Position numbers and translations under genes: made by a program
Notes under the pieces: model-generated
Databases searched by the model: none
What the model was told of the DNA's origin: nothing
Seen by the model: only the letters and a program-made list of their open reading frames with translations
Shown here: in pieces, positions 25,545-34,534 of the stretch
Position numbering within the stretch: position 1 is the stretch's first letter
Layout of the letters: every line of letters starts with the position of its first letter
Source of the DNA: Gp6-AA40 sp035263125
Lineage (GTDB): Bacteria; Acidobacteriota; Vicinamibacteria; Vicinamibacterales; UBA2999
Assembly: GCA_035263125.1 (NCBI GenBank)
Contig: DATFRP010000002.1
Coordinates: forward strand, 1 to 64,000
DNA: 64,000 nt
Direction: 5' to 3'

Positions 25545-25829
25545 GGTCTCGAGCATCTCGCAGGGACGGGGGTGCGCATCCCTGTTCTAGCGCGGAGACT
25601 GCAGCAACTGGTCGAAGCAATCGTTGTCGACCAGACTGACCTGGCAGCGGCATACGACTTCACTCTTGACTACGTAAGGCCACGGAACTTTGCAGAACGA
25701 CAGGGCGTCAGCGACGGCGTCTCACTCTTCACCGCTCTGAGGGAGCAGATGGGACTGCGACTGGTACCCCGGCGGGGGCTGGTAGAGGTGATGGTGATAG
25801 ACAGCGTCGAGCGACCGACGGAGAACTAA
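25545..25829 (+). pseudogene. 3' remnant of a TIGR03435-family gene
   Basis: An open stretch ending at TAA 25827-25829 encodes the family's C-terminal signature: VVDQTDLAAAYDFTLDY, then SLFTALREQMGLRL and VEVMVIDSVERPTEN. TIGR03435 proteins are usually 200-400 residues long, secreted and abundant in soil Acidobacteria; function unknown. Only about 85 residues remain and nothing upstream to 25480 codes for the rest in any frame. There is no credible start or Shine-Dalgarno (a GTG exists at 25572). It is read as a truncated gene. The other bases of the 25372-25973 gap are repeats and otherwise featureless. Confidence 0.7.
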
Positions 25830-25921
25830 GAGGACGTCAACGGAACGGCTCGTCGCCGATCGCGGCTGACGTCGCACAGGATGTTAGAGAACGGTAGTCA
25901 CCCAGTGTTGACCGGGTCTAG

Positions 25922-25986
25922 CTTTCTCCGCTTCTCCGTTCCTCCTGTTCATCCGTTACCTCCGGAACCTCCGTTACCTCCTTTCC
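25922..25986. repeat. ACGGAG-family element, right (inverted) arm
   Basis: CTTCTCCGTTCCTCCTG, CCGTTACCTCCGG and CCGTTACCTCC words are the reverse complement of the 25422-25480 vocabulary. The last 13 bases lie inside the ECF42 gene and supply its final codons and stop. Confidence 0.7.
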
Positions 25987-27245
25987 TCATCGTTCAGCCC
26001 GCGCCCCCTCGCGAGTTGCGCGGCCTGTGTCAGGAGGTAGTTGCGCTCAGGAATGCTGGTCGTGCGTTCGGCGGCGATTCGATACTGCTCGATCGCCTGC
26101 TCGTGGTTGCCCGCCAGTTCCAGGAGATGCGCACGCACGGCCGCGAGGCGATGATGCCCGGCGAGCCGTTCGTCTGCATCCAGCGCTTCGAGCCGAGCGA
26201 GCCCGGCGGCGGGGCCGTGGACCATCGCGGTCGCGACGGCGTGATTGAGCGTGACCATGGGATTGTCGGACATGCGCATCAGCAGACCGTAGAGCGCCAG
26301 TATCTGCGGCCAATCCGTTTCTTCCGCACGAGGCGCTTCATCGTGGAGGGCGGCGATTGCGGCCTGCAGCTGATAAGGGCCAATCGCTCCCTTGGAAAGG
26401 CTTGCGGTGACGAGCGCCTCGCCTTCCTCGATCAGCGCGCGATCCCATCGCGATCGATCCTGCTTCGTAAGCGAGATCAGCTCGCCGTCGGGGCCCGTCC
26501 GGGCGGCGCGGCGCGCATCGGTGAGGAGCATCAGCGCGAGGAGACCCGTGACTTCGCTGTCGTGTGGAAGGAGACGATGCACGGCACGAAGAAGACGAAT
26601 TGCTTCACGCGTCAGATCGCTGCGTTGCAACGACGGCCCCGAACTGCTCGTGTAGCCTTCATTGAAAATCAGGTAGAGCACGTGGAGCACCGCCCGCAGC
26701 CGCTCCGATCGCTCCTCATGGGTCGGCATGCTGAACGGAACGCCGGAGGTCTTGATGGTGTGCTTGGCGCGGGAGATCCGCTGTGCCATCGTGCTCTCAG
26801 GAACGAGAAACGCGTGTGCGATCTCCGCCGTCGTAAGGCCGCCGACCGCACGCAGCGTCAGCGCGATCGCAGACGACGCGGTGAGCGACGCATGGCAGCA
26901 CATGAAGAGGAGGATCAGCGTGTCGTCGTGCTCTACGGCATCGTCGTCTGGACTTGGGACCACGGGATCGATCTCCGACATCACCAGGGTTTCGCGGCGA
27001 CGGCGGGCCGACTCGGCACGCAGGTGATCGGTCAAGCGGCGCACCGCAACCTGTATCAGCCATCCGCGTGGATTGTCGGGCCGGCCGTCTCTTGGCCACT
27101 GCGCCGCCGCGGCGACGAGCGCCTCCTGTACGGCATCTTCCGCAGCGGCGAAATCGCCGCATCGCCGAACGACCGCGCCGAGCACCTGCGGCGTCAGCTC
27201 CCGCAGCAGATCCTCGGCGTCGGCGTCGAGCGACGGGGTGGTCAC
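25974..27245 (-). CDS. ECF42-type sigma factor with TPR-like tail
   Basis: A 423-residue sigma factor. Region 2 is visible in FAAAEDAVQEALVAAAAQWP and NPRGWLIQVAVRRLTDHLR; region 4 in GLTTAEIAHAFLVPESTMAQRISRAK. A C-terminal extension of about 230 residues (YLIFNEGYTSSSG, then helical repeats LNHAVATAMVHGPAAGL) is the DUF6596/TPR-like module of ECF42. This group has no anti-sigma factor; the tail is thought to control activity. The DGPF-protein gene upstream overlaps it by 4 bases, the standard ECF42 partner. The last four residues and the stop fall in an ACGGAG-family repeat arm. Confidence 0.95.
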   Translation of the reverse strand: MTTPSLDADAEDLLRELTPQVLGAVVRRCGDFAAAEDAVQEALVAAAAQWPRDGRPDNPRGWLIQVAVRRLTDHLRAESARRRRETLVMSEIDPVVPSPDDDAVEHDDTLILLFMCCHASLTASSAIALTLRAVGGLTTAEIAHAFLVPESTMAQRISRAKHTIKTSGVPFSMPTHEERSERLRAVLHVLYLIFNEGYTSSSGPSLQRSDLTREAIRLLRAVHRLLPHDSEVTGLLALMLLTDARRAARTGPDGELISLTKQDRSRWDRALIEEGEALVTASLSKGAIGPYQLQAAIAALHDEAPRAEETDWPQILALYGLLMRMSDNPMVTLNHAVATAMVHGPAAGLARLEALDADERLAGHHRLAAVRAHLLELAGNHEQAIEQYRIAAERTTSIPERNYLLTQAAQLARGRGLNDEERR

Positions 27246-27640
27246 GGCACATCAACCGGCGGAGCGCTCATGACCTCCCTGACCTCGATGGCCATGTTGA
27301 GCGGCTTGCCCCCGGGTCCTGGCGCGGCCGACGCACGAGCGGCGATCGCATATGCGCGCGCCGGCGTGTCCACGTCGATGATCCAGAACCCGGCGAGGAA
27401 CTCCTTCGATTCGGGAAAGACGCCATCGGTGATCGGGATGCCATCCTTGCCGGCGCGCACGAGCTTCGCCTGCCCGGGGGTGGCCAGGCCTTCGGCGCTG
27501 ACGAGCTCACCCGCTTCGCTCAGTTCCTTGTTCAACCGTTTCATGAATCCCACCATGGCCTTCACTTCGTCCGGCGTCCAGTTCGCGACCTGCCAGTCTC
27601 CCGTGTTGCTTGGCGCGTTCATCATCAGCATGAACTTCAT
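27242..27640 (-). CDS. DGPF/YCII-related protein, ECF42 partner
   Basis: A 132-residue protein of the YCII-related DGPF family. Features seen are the first strand MKFMLMMNAP, the segment SEAGELVSAEGLATP, TDGVFPESKEFLAGFWIIDVDT and EVREVM near the end. The core motif here reads TDGVF rather than DGPF. Such genes sit next to ECF41/ECF42 sigma factors and may be their regulon target or a ligand-binding partner; this has not been shown for the protein here. It overlaps the sigma gene by 4 bases. Cytoplasmic. Confidence 0.92.
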   Translation of the reverse strand: MKFMLMMNAPSNTGDWQVANWTPDEVKAMVGFMKRLNKELSEAGELVSAEGLATPGQAKLVRAGKDGIPITDGVFPESKEFLAGFWIIDVDTPARAYAIAARASAAPGPGGKPLNMAIEVREVMSAPPVDVP

Positions 27641-27673
27641 CGGTCTGCTCCTCTTCGATTCTCACTCATTGTC

Positions 27674-27770
27674 GGGTGTGGGCCGCCTGAAGGCGGCCCC
27701 TACGAACGTGCCCTCGTAGGAGCGGCCGCCTTCACACTCGTAGGGGCCACCTTCAGGTGGCCCACATCGG
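27674..27770. repeat. GGGCGGCCTTCAGGCC-type REP hairpins
   Basis: Three related hairpins: GGGCCGCCTGAAGGCGGCCC, a degenerate GCGGCCGCCTTCA unit, and GGGGCCACCTTCAGGTGGCCC, joined by TACGAACGTGCCCTCGTAGG words. They fill the 229-base gap between the divergent DGPF gene and the 27870 gene. A similar hairpin lies at 61168-61200. Confidence 0.75.
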
Positions 27771-27869
27771 GCCACATCAGTAAGTCGGAGCAGGCATCGC
27801 TTCCTCGACACGGCGGCCAACCAGACGGCGCGCACGCTCGTCCAACCCTGCAGCGGGGGGAGCGATCCG

Positions 27870-28376
27870 ATGCGAGCGCTGGCGATTTTCGTCATTGCGG
27901 TAGTGCTGGGAAGCGGCTCGGCCGCGGCTCAATCGATCTCAGGCGACGCGCTTCCGCCTGTGTTCATGGGCATTCACCCGGTCGCCCCAGTGTCCGGTGA
28001 GGGCGCCTGGACGCTGCAGGTGATTTCGCGCGGTGGCGTGATCGACGGCGGAACCGTCGACCTGATCATCACCTCCACCGGACTCGTGAAACATGTGGGC
28101 GGCGGGGAGCGCGAGCGAATGGGCACCGGCGAGCTGAGCACGCTCACGCGGCGGATTCGCGGGATTTATCCATCGCATTGGGCGATTGGCTCGCGTCTCG
28201 GCACCTGCAGCGACTGCGTCACGACGCTACTCGTGCTGACCGTGCGGGAGCCCGATGCCATCCGCACCTACACGGCATTCTGGGATGCGACGACACGCGG
28301 CGGTATTCCAGCTGACGTGCTCGAGGTTCATGACCTCGCCGTCGGCCGCATCAGGCAGGTCTCTTTCGGCAAGTAG
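27870..28376 (+). CDS. Hypothetical secreted protein
   Basis: A 168-residue protein with a clear signal peptide (MRALAIFVIAVVLGSGSAAAQ). ATG 27870 has a good Shine-Dalgarno (GGGGGAGCG). The mature part is beta-rich and contains one CxxC pair (LGTCSDCVTT, about residues 110-120), possibly a disulfide or metal site. I do not recognise a family. It is convergent with the ADOP permease gene (8-base gap). It may be periplasmic; no link to a neighbour is evident. Confidence 0.75.
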   Translation: MRALAIFVIAVVLGSGSAAAQSISGDALPPVFMGIHPVAPVSGEGAWTLQVISRGGVIDGGTVDLIITSTGLVKHVGGGERERMGTGELSTLTRRIRGIYPSHWAIGSRLGTCSDCVTTLLVLTVREPDAIRTYTAFWDATTRGGIPADVLEVHDLAVGRIRQVSFGK

Positions 28377-28384
28377 GTCGAAGG

Positions 28385-31072
28385 TCATTCGGCGCGAAGC
28401 GTCTGCGCGGGATCGGTACGCACCGCGCGAACCGCCGGCGGCAGCGCGGCCAGCGCCGCCGCGATCCCGAGCGTGAGCAACGGCATCGTTAACGAGACGA
28501 CGTCTGTAGCTTTGATGTGAAAGAGCAGCTGTTCGACCATGCGGCCGAACGCCACACCTGTTGTCAGTCCTACGAGCAGTCCGCCACCGACAGGCGTGAT
28601 CATCGCCGCGGTGACCCGCCGGACGACATGAGCGGGGCTCGCTCCCAATGCCATGCGAATACCGATCTCGCGACGCTGTTTCACGACGGCGTAATTGAGC
28701 ACACCGTATAAGCCGATCGATGAGAGAAGAATCGCGAGCACCGCAAAGAACGACGACAGCAGCGCCACGAGTCGCTCGAGCACGAGCTGTCGACGCACGA
28801 ACTCCTTCTGGGAGGCGACGTCGCGGATGCGGATGTCGGTGACCGACCGCGATGCCGCCTGGCGCAATGCCGGAACGAGTGGCAGCGGATCATTCGTCGT
28901 GCGCAGCATCAGTGCGGCGTTGAGTTTGTCACCGATCGGCACGTAGACCGTGGGAGGTACAGGATCACGCACGGTTCGGTACACCGCATCTCCTACCACG
29001 CCGACGATCTCCGCCGTGGTCTCCGCGTTCCTGAAATCACCGACGATCACGTGACGCCCGATCGGCCGGTCGCCGCCGAAGTAGAGTCGGGAGAACGTCT
29101 TGTTCACGATCACGACACCACGCGCCACTTCGTTCGGCTCGCCTGCCCGCGGAGCCTGGTCGCCCTGCTGGAAATCGCGTCCGTCGATCACCTCGATGTG
29201 CATCGCGGCGAAGTAGCCAGGTGATACATCGATGAAGTACGGGGGCCGATCCTCAGTACGGCGACCCGACACCCGCACCGGTGCGCTCCAACCATTGCCC
29301 GAGAGCGGGGCCCATCCTGCAAGCGCCGCTGACTCGACACCTGCGAGTCCCCGAATGCGATCGACGAACTGCTGCCACTCGGCGCGGGGAGAGCCTGCGC
29401 TCGTCTCGGCTTCCATCACGAGCAGACGCTCGGGCGAGAAGCCCAGCGGCTGATTCGACAATCGAGCGAACGTGGCAACGAACAGCCCGGCGACGAAGAG
29501 GACGAACATGCACAGCGCCATCTGCGTACCGATCAGCATGCGCGTCAACCGGCGGTGTGCGTGTGGATCATCGTCGCCCTTCAGCGCACGCAGTGGATCG
29601 ACGGACGCGGCACGACGAGCCGGCGCGACGCCGAACACGAAGGTCACGGCGATGGCGAGAACCGCTCCGAAACCGAGCGTGCGCCAATCGATGTCGAGGA
29701 TGAGTCGTACCGGCTGTTCGAGCTGGACGAGCGAGACCACGAACGGCGCCGCCCACCAGGAGAACGCAGCCCCGACGACCGATGCCATGAGCGCCAGCAG
29801 CGCGCTTTCTATCAGCGCGAGGCGAATCAGACGCCAACGGCCTGCGCCGATCGACGTGCGAAGCGCCATCTCACGTGCGCGCGCCACCGACTGTGCGCTC
29901 AGCAGATTCGCAACGTTCGCACAGGCGATGAAAAGCACGAGCGCGACCAGCGCCGTCAGAATCAGCAGCGGACGTCGCAGGTTGCGCTGAATCGACGACG
30001 TGCCTGTACCTGCGGGGATCAGCTGAAGGCGCTCGGCGAGGAAGGCGTCGATGAGCGCGCGCGGAGTGCCCTGGGCGAACGTCTTGACGGCCGCTTTGTG
30101 ATCGGCCATGTAGACGCGCTCCGCCAGCTGACGCACCTGCTCGGGCGTAGCACTGGCGGCAGGGCGCATCCACAGTCGGAACCACGTCCACCCCGGTTTG
30201 TCCAGCGCGTCGGTGTTCATCACGGCGGGAACGAAGACGTCAGTGATGCGCCCGGGCTCTGTGCCGGTGAATCCAGGAGGCGCAACGCCCACGACTTCGA
30301 AGCGGATGCGTCGCGAGCGGAACGTGCGTCCGACGACCGTCGGGTCCTGTCCGAACCGTCGTGTCCAGTACTCATGGCTGATGACGGCGACCGGATGCCC
30401 ACCAGGATTCACGTCGTCGGCAGGTCCAAGCAAGCGGCCGAGCGCGGGCTGGAGGCCGAGCGTGGGGAAGACGTTCCCGGAGAGATACTGTCTGAACGCG
30501 CGTTCGAATTCGTCACCGAACGCGATCTGCTGCGGCGAGCTCGTGCCGACCACCATCACCTGCGCGCGGTCGCCGATGGCTTCGGCGTATCGCCGGTACG
30601 TCGGGTAGTCGAAGTCGTCGCTATACTCCATCTCTCCTCGTGAGTTGAGGCGGGTGAACGCGAACGCGAAGAGACGTTCGGGTTCCGCAACAGGAAGAGT
30701 GCGCAGAAGCACAGCGTCAACGAGGCGCACCGCCGCGCTGGTTGCGCCGACCGCAAGGCCCAGCGAAAGAACGGCGGCCACCGTCGCGATCCGATGCTTC
30801 CTCAACTGCCTCGACGCACACACGAGATCGGACGTGAGACCTGCCAGCCAGGGCAGACCGCGCTGATCGCGGACGGCATCCATCGCCTGTGAGACGGCAC
30901 CGGCCTGCAGCCGCGCGGCGCGCGCGGCGTCCGGTGCTGCGTCTCCGCGACCGGCTGCATCATCGGCAGCCAGTGCGAGGTGCGATCGGAGCTCCTCCTC
31001 GAGGTCGTCATCCCGCCGACGGGTACCCAGCGCGCCGAGAAGACGATCGACCCACTCACGGATGATCCGCAT
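28385..31072 (-). CDS. ADOP-type MacB/FtsX permease
   Basis: An 895-residue acidobacterial duplicated orphan permease: an ABC-type permease without its own ATPase gene. An N-terminal prefix (RRRDDDLEEELRSHLALAADD) precedes the first helix. A MacB-like periplasmic domain follows (about residues 110-330), then a triple-helix FtsX block (about 370-480). A second periplasmic region comes next, and a second FtsX block at the C-terminus (VLNYAVVKQRREIGIRMALGASP-like). Such proteins are thought to be exporters or signalling permeases; the substrate is unknown. ATG 31072 has GGAG upstream. A PadR gene lies 13 bases upstream on the same strand and presumably regulates it. Confidence 0.95.
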   Translation of the reverse strand: MRIIREWVDRLLGALGTRRRDDDLEEELRSHLALAADDAAGRGDAAPDAARAARLQAGAVSQAMDAVRDQRGLPWLAGLTSDLVCASRQLRKHRIATVAAVLSLGLAVGATSAAVRLVDAVLLRTLPVAEPERLFAFAFTRLNSRGEMEYSDDFDYPTYRRYAEAIGDRAQVMVVGTSSPQQIAFGDEFERAFRQYLSGNVFPTLGLQPALGRLLGPADDVNPGGHPVAVISHEYWTRRFGQDPTVVGRTFRSRRIRFEVVGVAPPGFTGTEPGRITDVFVPAVMNTDALDKPGWTWFRLWMRPAASATPEQVRQLAERVYMADHKAAVKTFAQGTPRALIDAFLAERLQLIPAGTGTSSIQRNLRRPLLILTALVALVLFIACANVANLLSAQSVARAREMALRTSIGAGRWRLIRLALIESALLALMASVVGAAFSWWAAPFVVSLVQLEQPVRLILDIDWRTLGFGAVLAIAVTFVFGVAPARRAASVDPLRALKGDDDPHAHRRLTRMLIGTQMALCMFVLFVAGLFVATFARLSNQPLGFSPERLLVMEAETSAGSPRAEWQQFVDRIRGLAGVESAALAGWAPLSGNGWSAPVRVSGRRTEDRPPYFIDVSPGYFAAMHIEVIDGRDFQQGDQAPRAGEPNEVARGVVIVNKTFSRLYFGGDRPIGRHVIVGDFRNAETTAEIVGVVGDAVYRTVRDPVPPTVYVPIGDKLNAALMLRTTNDPLPLVPALRQAASRSVTDIRIRDVASQKEFVRRQLVLERLVALLSSFFAVLAILLSSIGLYGVLNYAVVKQRREIGIRMALGASPAHVVRRVTAAMITPVGGGLLVGLTTGVAFGRMVEQLLFHIKATDVVSLTMPLLTLGIAAALAALPPAVRAVRTDPAQTLRAE

Positions 31073-31085
31073 GTCGTCTCTCCGC

Positions 31086-31433
31086 TCAGGCCTCGCCGCG
31101 AAGCAGCGCGTGCATGATGGCCGTCATGCGGTCCCATGCCTCTCGTTCCTTCACCAGCTCGCGCCGGCCGGCCGGCGTGAGCGCGTAGAAGCGCGCCTTG
31201 CGGTTGGTGTCGGTCGTGCCCCAGGTGCCTTTCAGCAGCCCGCGCTGTTCCAGGCGCATCAATGCGGGGTAGAGCGTCCCCATATTGAGCTGCAGCGCCC
31301 CGCCGGAGACCTGCTCGAGGCGCGCGGCGATGGCGTAGCCGTGCTGCGACCCGAGGGCGTCGAGCGTCTGCAGCACCATCAGATCGAGCGTGCCCTGGAG
31401 CACGTCGGTCTTGCCGGCGGCTTTATTAGACAT
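31086..31433 (-). CDS. PadR-family transcriptional regulator
   Basis: A 115-residue winged-helix protein. Typical PadR blocks are LQGTLDLMVLQTLDALG, HGYAIAARLEQVSGG, LNMGTLYPALMRLEQRGLLKG and ARFYALTPAGRREL. In Acidobacteriota this gene is almost always coupled to an ADOP permease, as here (13-base gap, same strand), and it most likely represses the pair until a ligand or envelope stress relieves it. The intergenic region to the right (31434-31594) holds its promoter and a repeat. Cytoplasmic DNA-binding dimer. Confidence 0.96.
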   Translation of the reverse strand: MSNKAAGKTDVLQGTLDLMVLQTLDALGSQHGYAIAARLEQVSGGALQLNMGTLYPALMRLEQRGLLKGTWGTTDTNRKARFYALTPAGRRELVKEREAWDRMTAIMHALLRGEA

Positions 31434-31519
31434 GCCAATGGAGTATCACGGGCTGCATTAGGACGTCAAATGAAGAGAATCAGGCGACGGCTCTATACTG
31501 TGGCGTCCGCCTTCGCCCA

Positions 31520-31582
31520 AGGCTACGGCGGGACCGCCGCTACGACGTTCGCTTTGTAGCGGCGGGCCTTTGGACGGCCGAC
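31520..31582. repeat. GTAGCGGCGG inverted repeat before the PQQ gene
   Basis: CTACGGCGG-GA-CCGCCGCTACG is followed by TTTGTAGCGGCGGGCC and GGACGGCC, a REP-like pair of hairpins 12-75 bases before the PQQ dehydrogenase ATG. It would fold in the 5' leader if transcription starts upstream. Confidence 0.55.
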
Positions 31583-31594
31583 CGGAGGCTCGCC

Positions 31595-33250
31595 ATGAAG
31601 AACGCGTTGCTGCTGCTCGCCCTTGCTGCGGTGTCGCCGAGCGTCGCGTCCGCGCAGACGAACGACGAGCTCGTCGACGACGGGCGCAACACCGACAACG
31701 TCACCACGCAGAGCATGGGCTATCACCGTCGCAGCTACAGCCCGCTCAGGCAGATCAACACGTCGAACGTTCGGCGGCTCGTGCCGGTCTGGAACGCGAG
31801 CATGATGAACGACATGGGCGAGCTGGCGGCGCCGACGGTCTACAACGGCGTGATGTACGCGATCAACGGGAAGTGGACGTTTGCGATCGACGTCGAGACC
31901 GGCCGGCAGATCTGGCGGACGCCGGTCGTGCTCGAGCCGACCGTGACCCGCACCGCGATCACGAGAGGCGCCGCGACGATCTACAACGGCAAGGTCTTCC
32001 GCGTCACGATCGACAACCACGTGCTCGCGCTCGACATGAAGACGGGCAAGGAGATCTGGAATCAGAAGTTCGCCGACGCGAAAGAAGGCTATTACGCCAC
32101 CAGTGCGCCAATCATCGCCAACGGCGTGCTCATCTCCGGCATGGCAGGCGGCGAGACGACGACGCGAGGGTTCCTCGACGGGTGGGATCCGGAGACCGGG
32201 AAAAAGCTGTGGCGCCGGTACACCATTCCTGAGCCCGGTGAAGCCGGGTCCGAGACCTGGCCGAAGAACAGCGACGCGTGGAAGTACGGCGGGGGTCCGA
32301 CGTGGCGCTCGGGTTCGTACGACCCAGAGCTGGATCTCGTTTATTGGGGCGTCGGCAACGCCGAGCCCTATGACCCACGGCCCCGCGAGGCGCTCGACAG
32401 CCTCTACACGTCGAGCGTCCTCGCGATCCGGCCGAAGACCGGCGAGATCGCCTGCTATTTCCAGTACACACCCAACGACGTGTACGACGTGGATGGCAAC
32501 GACGAGCAGGTGCTGGCCGATCTTCCGGTCAACGGTCAGATGCGCAAGGTGATGATTCAGGCCAACAAGAACGGCTTCATGTACGTCCTCGACCGCACCA
32601 ACTGCAAGCTGATCGCCGCGCATGCATTCGTCAAAGTGAACTGGGCCTCCAAGATCGATCCGACGACAGGGCGGCCCGTGCTGACCGATGTCTACAAACG
32701 ATTCCTCGCGGGTGAAGAGGTCGAGATCTGGCCCTCGCGCGGCACCAACGCCGTGCCGATCTCGTTCGACCCGAACACCAGGCTGATTTACGCGAGCACG
32801 TGGAACCTGCCTCGCATTCAGAAACTCGGGCCGCCGCCGCCGCAGACACTCGGCGCGAGCACGACCGGTGTCACCGCGCGTCTTCCAGAGGTGAAGGCAG
32901 GCGATGTCTACGGATACTTCCTGGCCATCAACCCGGTGACAGGAGAGAAGAAGTGGGAGGTCCCCTTGACCGACTTTCCCAGTTCGGCCGGGATGCTGAC
33001 GACGGCCGGGGGTCTGGTGTTCACGGGCAAGCTGTCGGGCGAGTTCGTCGCGCTCGATCAGGCCACTGGCAAGACGCTGTGGCAATTCAAGACGGGATCG
33101 TCGGTCAACTCGACTGCCATCACCTACACACACAACGGTCGTCAATACGTCACGATCGCATCGGGCCTCGGCGGAGGACTCGCAAACCGCTATGCGGCCG
33201 ATAAGGTTCCGACCGGTGGATCGATTTGGACATTCGCGTTGATGCCGTGA
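31595..33250 (+). CDS. PQQ-dependent alcohol dehydrogenase-like quinoprotein, DxD (lanthanide-type)
   Basis: A 551-residue periplasmic eight-bladed propeller that oxidises alcohols with PQQ. The signal peptide is residues 1-21 (...SVASAQT). Propeller tryptophan-docking repeats such as ALDMKTGKEIW and ALDQATGKTLW are regular. The metal-site block YGGGPTWRSGSYDPELD..VYWGVGNAEP-like is present. The catalytic Asp298 in YDVDG is followed by Asp300; the DxD pair is the hallmark of lanthanide-using enzymes (XoxF, PedH), whereas calcium enzymes have Ala or Ser. Unlike most relatives it lacks the adjacent Cys-Cys pair (TRTAITRG at that place). No cytochrome domain. ATG has GGAGG upstream. Metal preference is inference. 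Confidence 0.87.
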   Translation: MKNALLLLALAAVSPSVASAQTNDELVDDGRNTDNVTTQSMGYHRRSYSPLRQINTSNVRRLVPVWNASMMNDMGELAAPTVYNGVMYAINGKWTFAIDVETGRQIWRTPVVLEPTVTRTAITRGAATIYNGKVFRVTIDNHVLALDMKTGKEIWNQKFADAKEGYYATSAPIIANGVLISGMAGGETTTRGFLDGWDPETGKKLWRRYTIPEPGEAGSETWPKNSDAWKYGGGPTWRSGSYDPELDLVYWGVGNAEPYDPRPREALDSLYTSSVLAIRPKTGEIACYFQYTPNDVYDVDGNDEQVLADLPVNGQMRKVMIQANKNGFMYVLDRTNCKLIAAHAFVKVNWASKIDPTTGRPVLTDVYKRFLAGEEVEIWPSRGTNAVPISFDPNTRLIYASTWNLPRIQKLGPPPPQTLGASTTGVTARLPEVKAGDVYGYFLAINPVTGEKKWEVPLTDFPSSAGMLTTAGGLVFTGKLSGEFVALDQATGKTLWQFKTGSSVNSTAITYTHNGRQYVTIASGLGGGLANRYAADKVPTGGSIWTFALMP

Positions 33251-33369
33251 GGACGTGGCGTTTACAGATAGTTCACACGCTGTTTGCCCGGTTGTGAGCA
33301 GCGGCCGATATTTTTCCCTCTTCCCGACCGCGTTCGTCGCGGGTCACCACCACGTGGAGGAGGGTTCAC

Positions 33370-34530
33370 TTGAAGCACACGACACGCTCGTTCGTGCAAG
33401 AAACAGCTGTCGCCAGAGCGATGTTCGCCGCACTCGCATTGCTCATCGTCGGAGAGTGTTCGACGACGCTGGCGCAGGGTCACAACGGCAACGGCGGCAT
33501 CATGGGCAACGCCAATGCGTCATACGCGATTGGGCTATGGGGGGATCTCCCGTATTCATCGATTCAAGAAACCATCGGCCTACCCAATCTGATCGACGAC
33601 ATGAACAGCCAGAAGCTGGCGTTCACGGTGCATGACGGCGACCTCAAGACCGGAAATGCGGCTCCTATCTGTGACGACGCGTTGTATCTGCGTGCGCTCG
33701 GTTGGTTCAATTCGCTTGATGCACCGGCGATTTTCACGCCTGGCGACAACGATTGGGTCGACTGCGATCGTCCGAACAACGGCGGCTTCTCGTCTCTGGA
33801 ACGTCTCTCTCACGAGCGTCAGCTCTTCTTCTCGTCTCCCACCACGCTTGGACGCAGCCGGTTCGTTCAGGAAGTACAGTCCACGCCGCTCTGCCTTGGC
33901 GAGCGCGCGAATCACACGCGATTCTCCGAAGCGTGTGTGGAGAATCGACGATGGACGTACGGCCGCGTGACGTACGCCACGATCAACGTCCAGGGTACGT
34001 GCAATAACCTGTGTGGCGACGGCCCGGATCCCGCGGAGTTTGCCGCGCGCAATCCAGCGAACATCGCCTGGCTGCGAGAGACCTTTGCTGAAGCGAAGGC
34101 GCTCGGCTCCGTCGCTGTGATGCTGATCGCACAGGCCAATCCCGGATTCGACAAGACAGACGGCACGCGCACGTTGCTTCGTGACCCCAACACGCTCATC
34201 CAGGATCCCTCCATCAAGGATCCCGACGGCTACTTCGACTACCTCGCTGCGCTCCGCGACGAGGTGACGGCGTTTCAGCGCCCGGTCGCGTACGTCCACG
34301 GCGACTCGCACTACTTCCGTATTGATCGCCCGTTGCTGAATGCCGTCGGCGTACGCCTCGAGAACTTCACGCGCGTGGAGACGTTTGGTGACAACGCATC
34401 GAATGTGACCCGGACCAACGACGTGCAATGGCTCAAGGTGCTCGTCGATCCGGACAGCCGCGAAGTGTTCGCCTACCAGGCGCAGATCGTCCCTGACAAT
34501 CGAGTGGCTGTGCCCGCCCCCCAACAGTAA
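33370..34530 (+). CDS. Secreted calcineurin-like metallophosphoesterase
   Basis: A 386-residue protein. TTG 33370 is the likely start because a strong GGAGGAGGG lies 7 bases upstream and a signal peptide (to about residue 36, ...TTLAQG) begins there. Metal-binding motifs are WGDLPY, HDGDLK, PGDNDW and, at the C-terminal end, YVHGDSHYFRID. These fit a calcineurin-type two-metal phosphoesterase, although the classical GNHE is replaced by GDND. Six or more Cys (PICDD, VDCDR, TPLCLG, EACVE, GTCNNLCG) suggest periplasmic disulfides. The substrate, possibly a phosphate ester or nucleotide, is unknown. Confidence 0.82.
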   Translation: MKHTTRSFVQETAVARAMFAALALLIVGECSTTLAQGHNGNGGIMGNANASYAIGLWGDLPYSSIQETIGLPNLIDDMNSQKLAFTVHDGDLKTGNAAPICDDALYLRALGWFNSLDAPAIFTPGDNDWVDCDRPNNGGFSSLERLSHERQLFFSSPTTLGRSRFVQEVQSTPLCLGERANHTRFSEACVENRRWTYGRVTYATINVQGTCNNLCGDGPDPAEFAARNPANIAWLRETFAEAKALGSVAVMLIAQANPGFDKTDGTRTLLRDPNTLIQDPSIKDPDGYFDYLAALRDEVTAFQRPVAYVHGDSHYFRIDRPLLNAVGVRLENFTRVETFGDNASNVTRTNDVQWLKVLVDPDSREVFAYQAQIVPDNRVAVPAPQQ

Positions 34531-34534
34531 AGCG

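Noticed and set aside
25881..27719. 612-codon plus-strand frame over the ECF42 and DGPF genes
   Set aside because: Shadow frame: both minus-strand proteins are well-recognised families with the expected 4-base overlap, and the plus-strand product has no recognisable domain.
29555..30643. 362-codon plus-strand frame inside the ADOP permease gene
   Set aside because: Shadow frame opposite a full-length permease with clear FtsX motifs.
31523..33145. 540-codon minus-strand frame over the PQQ dehydrogenase gene
   Set aside because: Shadow of a clear quinoprotein gene; composition is Arg/His/Val-rich as expected for an antisense reading.
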